NCBI GenBank assembly: GCA_016926135.1
Contig: JAFGPH010000245.1
Span: 1-5,408, forward strand
DNA: 5,408 bases
From: Deltaproteobacteria bacterium
GTDB taxonomy: Bacteria; Desulfobacterota; DSM-4660; Desulfatiglandales; HGW-15
Reading direction: 5' to 3'
Shown: positions 1-5,336 of the stretch, one piece after another
How positions within the stretch are numbered: position 1 is the stretch's first letter
Layout: each line of letters starts with the position of its first letter
Program-made: the position numbers and the translations under genes
The notes under the pieces: generated by a model
What the model was told of the DNA's origin: nothing
Databases searched by the model: none
The model's input: the letters and a program-made list of their open reading frames with translations, nothing else

Positions 1-9
1 AAAAGACCT

Positions 10-40
10 CTCTCAGCGTCCTTGGCGTCTCTGCGGTGAA
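10..40. repeat. Short GCGTC-rich dispersed repeat (probable intergenic element)
   Basis: The core GCGTCCTTGGCGTCTCTGCG (16-35) is made of degenerate units about 8-9 bases long: GCGTC at 16, GCGTC at 25 and GCGGT at 33, followed by GAA. From memory it closely resembles a low-complexity element found many times between genes in environmental bacteria, often read on the other strand as TTCACCGCAGAGACGC-type sequence. A 7 bp perfect inverted repeat, CCTCTCT at 7-13 and AGAGAGG at 43-49, encloses it. Its function is unknown. Only one copy lies in this window, so the repeat status rests on recognition rather than on a second copy. Confidence 0.5.
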
Positions 41-100
41 CTAGAGAGGGCGTTCATCAGGATGGAGACGGAGTGTCTGAACCACAGTACGTTATGGCCC

Positions 101-154
101 GGCTTTCTTTGAGCCTGAGAATCGATCTTGCTGAGAAAGCCCCTTTTATTTTTT
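101..154 (+). terminator. Candidate intrinsic terminator for transcription entering from the left
   Basis: GGCTTTCT (101-108) pairs perfectly with AGAAAGCC (134-141), and one further G-U pair (109/133) is possible. An inner AGC/GCT pairing (112-114 with 130-132) could shorten the 23-base loop. Two C residues and then TTTTATTTTTT (144-154) follow the stem, which is the expected layout for rho-independent termination on the plus strand. The loop is long and no gene upstream of it is visible, so the call is tentative. It would insulate the kinase gene from any plus-strand gene to the left. Confidence 0.4.
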
Positions 155-161
155 AAGTGGA

Positions 162-170
162 TGCTATATA
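162..170 (+). promoter_or_regulatory. Candidate extended -10 promoter for the histidine kinase
   Basis: TGCTATATA reads as an extended -10 element (TGn followed by TATATA at 165-170). It lies just after the candidate terminator and about 110 bases before the kinase start. Transcription would begin near 177. The region where a -35 box would sit, about 142-147, is CCTTTT and does not match TTGACA, so the site would rely on the TGn extension. AT-rich DNA gives such matches by chance. Confidence 0.25.
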
Positions 171-189
171 GTACATTTATTAGGCACCT

Positions 190-261
190 ATGGCACAGCA
201 CGATTGGACGTCTTTAAAACTGAACATACCTGGTAAGATCTTGAGGTATGAATACGTCTAG
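190..261 (+). other. Short open frame in phase with the kinase, ended by TAG
   Basis: An ATG at 190 opens 23 codons ending in TAG (259-261). An AGG at 182-184, 5 bases upstream, is a weak ribosome-binding match. The peptide starts MAQHDWTSLK and ends KILRYEYV. The frame is the same as that of the kinase starting at 280, with six sense codons (RRGEIH) between the TAG and the kinase ATG. It could be a leader peptide, the remnant of a longer kinase N-terminus, an amber codon that is read through, or chance. I do not recognise the peptide and would not call it a gene on present evidence. Confidence 0.2.
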
Positions 262-267
262 CGCCGT

Positions 268-273
268 GGAGAG
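268..273 (+). promoter_or_regulatory. Ribosome-binding site setting the kinase start
   Basis: GGAGAG lies 6 bases before the ATG at 280. It is the best Shine-Dalgarno match near the first methionine, and an in-frame TAG at 259-261 closes the frame just upstream. Together these fix the kinase start at 280. Confidence 0.6.
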
Positions 274-279
274 ATTCAT

Positions 280-1026
280 ATGTATCGGGATAAGATCAAA
301 GTAGATTTCCTGATCCATGACCTGAAGAGCCCCCTTGCGGTGATTGAGGCCGGAGTCTCCGGGTTGCTCACAAGACTGGAGAAATACGGTCCACTTACCG
401 ATGACCAGGAGAAGGTGTTGGTCAGGACCCTGAGAAATACCAAGGTCCTTCAAGCCCTGGTGAACGACATCTTGGAATTGGGTAGATCGAGGGCCGGCGT
501 CAGCAACGTTATCCCTTCTAAGATCTCCGATCTCATCGAGCAATCTCTCGTGGAAATCTTTGACCTTGTTGACCAAGTTACCTCTGAAAGGATCAAGATA
601 TGTTCCGATCTACCTCAATTAAGAAAAGAATTGGAAGGAAAGGGCCTTACGCTCTTTATCGAAGAAGGCCTCTGGCGCCAGGAGGTCTTCCTGGATGAGG
701 CCAAGATACGGCAGATTTTAAGAAATCTCTTATATAACGCCTTCAAATATCGAAAGAACCGCGTGGAAATGATGGTTAATAAAGAAAACGACTGCCTCCT
801 TTTCTCGGTAGCAGATGATGGCGAAGGGATACCGAAGGTCTACCACAAGAAGATCTTTGAGAGCTATTTCCAGCTAGATGCGGCAAACAACCATGCGGTG
901 AGGGGACACGGATTAGGGTTGGCCGGGGTTATGATTTTGGTAGAGGATATGGGAGGTGAGCTCCATCTCGAGAGCGAGGAAGGGCATGGTGCGAAATTCT
1001 CAGTGACGGTGCCCTTGAAATGGTAA
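280..1026 (+). CDS. Sensorless histidine kinase (HisKA plus HATPase_c)
   Basis: This 248-residue protein is a compact two-component kinase. The phospho-acceptor helix comes first: the H-box HDLKSPL has the probable phosphorylated His at residue 13, followed by the second dimerisation helix up to about residue 72. The ATP-binding domain spans roughly 85-248. It shows the N-box (RNLLYNAFKY, catalytic Asn153), G1 box (DDGEGIP, 179-185), F-box (IFESYFQ, 192-198) and G2 box (GHGLGL, 209-214), so all catalytic motifs are present. Only 12 residues precede the His. There is no PAS, GAF, HAMP or membrane segment, so it should be cytoplasmic and take its signal from a partner or not sense directly. No response regulator is in the window, and its target is unknown. 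It converges on the acyl-CoA ligase gene and is visibly less GC-rich than that operon. A functional link to the transporter is possible but not shown. Confidence 0.9.
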   Translation: MYRDKIKVDFLIHDLKSPLAVIEAGVSGLLTRLEKYGPLTDDQEKVLVRTLRNTKVLQALVNDILELGRSRAGVSNVIPSKISDLIEQSLVEIFDLVDQVTSERIKICSDLPQLRKELEGKGLTLFIEEGLWRQEVFLDEAKIRQILRNLLYNAFKYRKNRVEMMVNKENDCLLFSVADDGEGIPKVYHKKIFESYFQLDAANNHAVRGHGLGLAGVMILVEDMGGELHLESEEGHGAKFSVTVPLKW

Positions 1027-1053
1027 AAACCCTCGCAGCGTTGGCCTGCCGCA

Positions 1054-1063
1054 ATGCCGGCAT
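1054..1063. other. Perfect 10 bp palindrome between convergent genes
   Basis: ATGCCGGCAT lies in the 61-base gap between the kinase stop (1024-1026) and the ligase stop (1088-1090). The overlapping sequence can also form a 5 bp hairpin (TGCCG 1047-1051 with CGGCA 1058-1062). Neither structure is followed directly by a T-run on either strand. It is therefore at best a weak terminator, and the gap holds nothing else I can identify. Confidence 0.25.
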
Positions 1064-1087
1064 CAATCGAATCAAAGATAGACCGGT

Positions 1088-2746
1088 TCATTGTTTCTTT
1101 TTTTCGACCTTTCGCCGTTCCTCGGCCCTCACCTCTCTTCTCAGAAGCTTTCCCACCTTGGACTTGGGGAGCATATCCCTGAACTCGATGTAGCTCGGAA
1201 TCTTATAGGGCGCCAGATGCTCCCGGCACCATTTGATCAGCTCAGTACCTCCCACGCCCCGCGCATCCTCTTTCAGAACCACGATTGCCTTAATCCTCTC
1301 TCCGACTTTTTGATCCGGGACGCCGATCACACACGCGCCGATAACCGTGGGGTGATCCTGAAGCACGGCTTCTACCTCTGAGGCGGATACCCGATAGGCC
1401 TTGTGCTTGATGATATCCGCGGATCTTTCCACGTAGAGCAGGTCCCCGTCCTCGTCCATGCTGACGAAATCGCTCATCCGGTAGTAGATTTTCCCGTCAA
1501 GATTCACGTAGGCATTCGCGGTCTCCTCCGGTTTGTTCCAGTAGCTTTTCAGGGTATAGGGAGAGGTGACGAACAGCTCCCCGCCTTTTCCCGTGGGCGC
1601 CTTTTCCAGGGTCTCCGGGTCCACCACAATGCACTCCCGGCTCTGCAGGGGGAAGCCGATGCTGCCGGGCTTGGGCTCCAGGCCGATCCGGCTGTAGGTG
1701 ACGTGGCCCGCCTCGGTTGAACCATAGACCTGATAGATGGGTTCCCCCGTATATTCCTTCCAGCGATTGAATACCTCGATAGGCAGGACATCCCCCCCGC
1801 AGTAACAGTATTTGAGAGAACTCAGGTCGTACTGATTCAAACGGTCGTTCTCGAGGATCATGCGATACAGGGCAGGCACCCCGAGCAACCACCGGCAACG
1901 GTTTCTCTGCACCGTCTCCAGGATGGCGTCAACCTGGGGAACGGGCATGACCAGCGTCATGTTGCCCTTATTGAGACCCACGGCCATGAAAAGCCCCAGG
2001 GCCATGATGTGGAAAAGGGGATTGATGGCAATATAGACGTCTTCCCCCTCCTTGAGGTGCTCTCCGGCCACATCCTCGGTTACGTCATTGACATACGAGG
2101 TCATCCCGATGTGGTTTCCCGGCACCCCTTTGGGAAAGCCGGTCGTTCCTCCCGTATAGAGGATATAGGAGAGGTCCTTCCAGGGGTCCATATCCACCCT
2201 GGTCTTTAGGGGCGCATGCCTGAGCAGGGCTTTGAAGGAATAGACCCGGCTGTCCCGGTCCACCTTGCCGCGAGGGATCTTGTCGAACAGGGTTCCCATG
2301 TACCGTTTCCAGGGGGGCAGGAGATCCACCAGGTTGGTCACGATCACCCGTTCGAGCCCGGTTGTATCTAGCACCTCCTTGACATAGCCGAAGTTCGTAT
2401 CTTGACACAGGACCGTTTGCACCCCGGCGTCCTTTATCATGTACTCGATCTCGAAGGAGGTATAGATAGGTGCGACCGGAACAAAGGCGGCCCCGACCTT
2501 CTGAATGCCCAGGAAGGCAATCACCCACTGGACGCAGTTCGGGATGTAGATCATCACACGGTCTCCCTTTCTCACTCCCAGGTCGGATAGGGCGCCGGCG
2601 AACCGCTCGCTGAGCTTCCGGAGCCGTGCATAGGAGAAATGTTCCCCCAGGTAGAGCACCGCGGTATGATCGGGGTAGCGCTCGCTCATTCGATCGAAGC
2701 GGGTAAAGGTAAGTTCCTTTTCCAGTTCTTCTTCGCTGATCTTCAT
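1088..2746 (-). CDS. AMP-forming acyl-CoA synthetase (ANL superfamily)
   Basis: The 552-residue protein should activate a carboxylic acid with ATP to an acyl-adenylate and then transfer it to CoA in the cytoplasm. Length fits fatty-acyl and aromatic-acid CoA ligases. The motifs appear in order: phosphate loop YTGGTTGFPKG (197-207), PLFH (243-246), YGSTE (341-345), YRMSD with the ribose-binding Asp426, the hinge region ERSADIIKHKAYRVSASEVE (440-459), and the C-terminal PKSKVGKLLRR with the catalytic Lys at about 533. Deviations are TGG for the usual TSG in the phosphate loop, SD for GD in motif A7, and Ala for the usual Gly in the KGYRVS stretch. The catalytic residues remain, so it is probably active. 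The start is the ATG at 2746, supported by GAGGGAGG just upstream; a TTG at 2758 would add four residues. It is the last gene of the transporter operon, which suggests that it activates the imported acid. The substrate cannot be read from the sequence. Confidence 0.9.
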   Translation of the reverse strand: MKISEEELEKELTFTRFDRMSERYPDHTAVLYLGEHFSYARLRKLSERFAGALSDLGVRKGDRVMIYIPNCVQWVIAFLGIQKVGAAFVPVAPIYTSFEIEYMIKDAGVQTVLCQDTNFGYVKEVLDTTGLERVIVTNLVDLLPPWKRYMGTLFDKIPRGKVDRDSRVYSFKALLRHAPLKTRVDMDPWKDLSYILYTGGTTGFPKGVPGNHIGMTSYVNDVTEDVAGEHLKEGEDVYIAINPLFHIMALGLFMAVGLNKGNMTLVMPVPQVDAILETVQRNRCRWLLGVPALYRMILENDRLNQYDLSSLKYCYCGGDVLPIEVFNRWKEYTGEPIYQVYGSTEAGHVTYSRIGLEPKPGSIGFPLQSRECIVVDPETLEKAPTGKGGELFVTSPYTLKSYWNKPEETANAYVNLDGKIYYRMSDFVSMDEDGDLLYVERSADIIKHKAYRVSASEVEAVLQDHPTVIGACVIGVPDQKVGERIKAIVVLKEDARGVGGTELIKWCREHLAPYKIPSYIEFRDMLPKSKVGKLLRREVRAEERRKVEKKKQ

Positions 2747-2748
2747 AG

Positions 2749-2756
2749 CCTCCCTC
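2749..2756 (-). promoter_or_regulatory. Ribosome-binding site of the acyl-CoA ligase
   Basis: On the minus strand GAGGGAGG stands 2 bases before ATG (2746-2744), with its GAGGG part about 5 bases away. This polypurine run overlaps the alternative TTG start at 2758, which argues that the ATG, not the TTG, is the real start. Confidence 0.55.
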
Positions 2757-2795
2757 AAGCAATTCCAGCTTCAGGCATTTCCAAAGGATTTTTTC

Positions 2796-3542
2796 TCATA
2801 CCCCGAAGTAGGCGGAGCGCACGTCCGGATTGCCCATGATCTCACTCCGGGTTCCTTCCAGAACAGCGGCCCCATTTTCCAGGATAAAGGCATAGTCCAC
2901 GATGGGCATGACAGGGCGCGCGTACTGCTCGCTGACAAGGATGGAAATGTGCCGGTCCTTGCGTATCACCCGGGTCGCCTTGACCAGGGTTGCCTGGATC
3001 AGGGGACTCAGGCCCAACAGGGGTTCATCGAGGAGCAGAATCTTCGGTTGGGCCATAAGGGCCCTCCCAATGGCGAGCATCTGCTGCTCTCCTCCGCTCA
3101 GGAAGCCCCCGATCCTTTTCTTAAGGTGTTCAAGGGCCGGGAAGAGCTCGAACACATACTCCAACGTGTCCCTGGCCTGTGAGGGAGATGCAAGGTAACC
3201 CCCGATGCGCAGGTTTTCCATGACACTGCTTTCCGTAAAGATCCTGCGCCGTTCCGGACAGAGCACGATCCCCATACGGGCCCTCCGGCTGGGCTTTGCC
3301 GTGGATATGTCCTTGCCTTGATAGAGGATCTGTCCCAGGACCGTAATCCGTTCCCCTCCCGCCATTTGTTCCTTTTTCCGGATGTCATCCATGATTCCGG
3401 AAAGGGCGTACATCAGGGTAGACTTCCCGGCGCTGTTGGCGCCGAAGATCCCGACAATCTGTTCGTCCTCGCACCGGATGCTGACGTTGTTGAGGGCCAG
3501 CATGTTCTCGTAGAAAACCATCAGTCCTGTGGCCTCAAGCAT
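2796..3542 (-). CDS. livF: LIV-type ABC transporter ATP-binding protein (LivF family)
   Basis: This 248-residue protein is one of the two cytoplasmic ATPases that drive a LIV/HAAT-type importer. Walker A is GANSAGKST (34-42, Lys40), the Q-loop region is CPERRRIF (95-102), the signature is LSGGEQQ (148-154), and Walker B is ILLLDEP (168-174) with Glu173 as the catalytic base. The switch position is Gln206 in VSEQ; Gln instead of His at this site is usual in LivF. The ending, ILENG then NPDVRSAYFGV, is characteristic of the family. Walker A has Ser37 where family members normally have Gly. A charged insert around residues 54-71, between Walker A and the YQGKDI strand, makes it about 10-15 residues longer than typical LivF. 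The start overlaps the livG stop by 8 bases, implying coupled translation. It probably pairs with the LivG ATPase encoded upstream. Confidence 0.92.
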   Translation of the reverse strand: MLEATGLMVFYENMLALNNVSIRCEDEQIVGIFGANSAGKSTLMYALSGIMDDIRKKEQMAGGERITVLGQILYQGKDISTAKPSRRARMGIVLCPERRRIFTESSVMENLRIGGYLASPSQARDTLEYVFELFPALEHLKKRIGGFLSGGEQQMLAIGRALMAQPKILLLDEPLLGLSPLIQATLVKATRVIRKDRHISILVSEQYARPVMPIVDYAFILENGAAVLEGTRSEIMGNPDVRSAYFGV

Positions 3543-4323
3543 AGGTCATGACCTCCTCCACCTCCTCGGACCCGAAGTAGGCTTCCTTGACCTTTTCGTC
3601 GGCCATGACCTCTTCCGGGGTCCCCTCCACCAGTTTATGGCCGAAGTTCAGGACCATGACCCGATTGGCCACCCGAAAGAGTTCCCGCAGCCGATGCTCG
3701 ATCATGACCAGGGTGATGCCGTCCATCTGGAGGCGTTCGATCAGAGGAACCATACTGGCAATCTCGCTCATGCTCAGCCCGGAGAACACCTCGTCGCAAA
3801 GAATAATTTCCGGTTTCAAGGCGAGGCATCGGGCGAGCTCAAGGCGTTTCAAATATCCCGTCGGCAGGCTTGAGGCCGGCTTGTAGGGAACAAAGGAGTC
3901 CCTTTCGAAGCCTATTTCCTCCAGGATGTCGATTCCCACGGTATCGCGATCTCCGAGGTTCCCGCCGCCTCTCCATCCCCCGGTGCGCCTGGCCCTCGGA
4001 GAAAACAGGGGGATGATCAGGTTCTTGTAAGCGGGCAGGCTGTAGTAAGGCCTCATGATCTGAAAGGTGCGCGTGATCCCCATATCCGCGATCTTGTGGG
4101 CCGGCATCCCGCTCACCTTCCTTCCCTGGAACAAGACCTGTCCGGAGGTCATCTTGATAAAACCCGTGATGCAGTTTATCAACGTGGTTTTTCCCGAGCC
4201 ATTCGGGCCGATAATGCCCAGGATATCCCCCGGGAAGACATCGAAGCTCACGCGGTTCAGTGCGTGAATCCCTCCGAAGGCCTTTGTCGCCTCCTGCACT
4301 TCAAGGATCGGCTTATCGCTCAT
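3535..4323 (-). CDS. livG: LIV-type ABC transporter ATP-binding protein (LivG family)
   Basis: This 262-residue protein is the second ATPase of the importer. Walker A is GPNGSGKTT (39-47, Lys45), the Q-loop is RTFQ (Gln88), Walker B is IILCDE (173-178, Glu178), and the switch His is His210 in MIEH. The C-terminus (VEGTPEEVMADEKVKEAYFG) is typical LivG. The signature is LPTGY (153-157) followed by LKRLELAR instead of LSxGQ, and DEV replaces the usual DEP after Walker B. A short Gly/Arg-rich stretch (about 108-126) sits in the helical region. I place the start at the ATG at 4323, which overlaps the livM stop as ATGA; an ATG 12 bases upstream (4335) is also possible. The open frame continues to 4806, but that extension is a shadow of livM and lacks any domain. 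The last residues, EEVEEVMTYA, contain the ribosome-binding site for livF. Confidence 0.93.
   Translation of the reverse strand: MSDKPILEVQEATKAFGGIHALNRVSFDVFPGDILGIIGPNGSGKTTLINCITGFIKMTSGQVLFQGRKVSGMPAHKIADMGITRTFQIMRPYYSLPAYKNLIIPLFSPRARRTGGWRGGGNLGDRDTVGIDILEEIGFERDSFVPYKPASSLPTGYLKRLELARCLALKPEIILCDEVFSGLSMSEIASMVPLIERLQMDGITLVMIEHRLRELFRVANRVMVLNFGHKLVEGTPEEVMADEKVKEAYFGSEEVEEVMTYA
3551..3568 (-). promoter_or_regulatory. Tandem GAGGAGGT ribosome-binding sequences before livF
   Basis: On the minus strand two 9-base units, each containing GAGGAGGT, lie end to end within the livG tail, where they encode EEV twice. The copy nearer livF stands about 8-9 bases before its ATG (3542), a good Shine-Dalgarno position. 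The second copy is too far away to serve livF directly. Confidence 0.5.
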
Positions 4324-5333
4324 ACCTTGACCCATCTCTGAAATTGATGGTATTTTCGCTGGCCATACACCATGATGCCCTCGCTTCGAAATACGATAAA
4401 CGCCATGAGAATGAGGGAGTAGAAGACGATTCTCAGGGTTCCCAGATCCCTCAGTAGTTCGGAGATGGGCACCAGGATCAGGCAGCCCAAAAGGGGACCT
4501 ACGAGGGTCCCTCCCCCGCCGATGACCGTGGCCGCGATGGGAAGAATGGAAAAATCCAGGGCAAACAGGGAAATGCCCGCCCACATGTAGATGTGGACCA
4601 GGCAGGCCCCGGCCAGGCACCCCATCCCTGAAGCGATAAAGACGGCCACGCCTTTGTAGAAGGTGATGCTCATCCCGGATGCCCGAACCGCTTGATCGTT
4701 GTCCTTGACGGCCCGGAGCACCAGCCCCAGGTCTGTGTTGACCAGACGTCTCAGACCGAAAAGGAAAAAAAGCACCATGAGGATCACGAGGTACTGCTCG
4801 ATCCATTGATTGGCGAAGCTGTCTATGCCCATGATCCCGTCCGTGCCCCCGAGGATGTTAAGGGCCTCGATGATCCGCATCAGCGCCAGGGGGTACATGA
4901 GGGTCACGATAGCGAAATAGACGCCCCGCAAGGGCAGGCAGGGCAGGAGCAGGAAGGTGCAGATGGCCGCTCCGATCACGGTGGCAATGGGTACGGTGAC
5001 GAGGGGCGGTAAACCGAAGGAGGTGTTCATGATTGCCGCCATATATCCGCCCACCCCGATGAAAAAGGCCCCTCCCAGGGAAACAAGCCCCAGGAAATGG
5101 GCCAGGAAATCGAAACTAATGGCGAGAAGGGCGTAGATGCAGACAATGGAAATCACCCGCTGCCAGTACATGCTCGGCATCACCATGGGCAGCAGGAGTA
5201 GTCCGATGATGAGCACCAGCCTTGGGAGGGTCAGGTAGGACAACTCCTGCCAAGACATCAGGGCGTAGATTCCTTCACTCCTGACCTTGATTCCCCGGTC
5301 TATTCTCTCCCTCCGACGCGCTTCCGTATTCAC
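4320..5333 (-). CDS. livM: LIV-type ABC transporter permease (LivM family)
   Basis: This 337-residue inner-membrane permease should form the translocation channel together with LivH. A basic N-terminal stretch (residues 5-18) precedes the first hydrophobic segment. Membrane segments can be seen at about 36-53, 59-80, 83-102, 110-131, 138-156, 181-195, 228-250, 257-272, 277-294 and 302-316. Family hallmarks are LRGVYFAIVTL (135-145), the GGTDGI turn (162-167), the cytoplasmic RAVKDND and ASGM stretch (207-221) that contacts the ATPases, YKGVAVFIASGMGCLAGA (226-243) and VIGGGGTLVGPLLG (270-283). The start is GTG at 5333: an in-frame TAA lies two codons upstream, and AAAGGG stands 8 bases before the GTG. 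An internal ATG at residue 26 is a weaker alternative. The stop overlaps the livG start by 4 bases (ATGA). The substrate cannot be inferred from the permease alone. Confidence 0.93.
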   Translation of the reverse strand: MNTEARRRERIDRGIKVRSEGIYALMSWQELSYLTLPRLVLIIGLLLLPMVMPSMYWQRVISIVCIYALLAISFDFLAHFLGLVSLGGAFFIGVGGYMAAIMNTSFGLPPLVTVPIATVIGAAICTFLLLPCLPLRGVYFAIVTLMYPLALMRIIEALNILGGTDGIMGIDSFANQWIEQYLVILMVLFFLFGLRRLVNTDLGLVLRAVKDNDQAVRASGMSITFYKGVAVFIASGMGCLAGACLVHIYMWAGISLFALDFSILPIAATVIGGGGTLVGPLLGCLILVPISELLRDLGTLRIVFYSLILMAFIVFRSEGIMVYGQRKYHQFQRWVKV

Positions 5334-5336
5334 CTT

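Noticed and set aside
1..60. CRISPR array or tRNA at the left edge
   Set aside because: There is only one imperfect short-unit element, no regular repeat-spacer pattern, and no cloverleaf.
13..201. 62-codon minus-strand open frame with a GTG start
   Set aside because: It has no ribosome-binding site, runs through the repeat-like element and the terminator-like hairpin, and resembles no family I know. It is probably repeat-derived or chance.
191..207. TGGCAC at 191 as a possible sigma-54 promoter
   Set aside because: The required TTGC element is not at the right spacing; the nearest TTGG is two bases too far away and does not match.
248..304. 18-codon frame starting at ATG 248 and overlapping the kinase start
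   Set aside because: The upstream GAGG is only about one base from the ATG, too close for normal initiation, and the peptide has no recognisable feature.
1403..1720. Plus-strand open frames across the ligase and transporter genes
   Set aside because: These antisense frames follow the codon pattern of the minus-strand genes and show no domain, start context or family resemblance.
2085..2762. 225-codon minus-strand frame overlapping the ligase
   Set aside because: It is an out-of-frame shadow of the ligase with low-complexity composition; the ligase frame carries all the family motifs.
2747..2795. Possible terminator or promoter in the livF-ligase gap
   Set aside because: I see no stable hairpin and no convincing -35/-10 pair in this short gap; only the ligase ribosome-binding site is clear.
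4324..4806. Apparent N-terminal extension of the livG frame
   Set aside because: It overlaps livM in another frame, is rich in Arg, Gly and Pro in the manner of a shadow frame, and LivG homology begins at the ATG at 4323.
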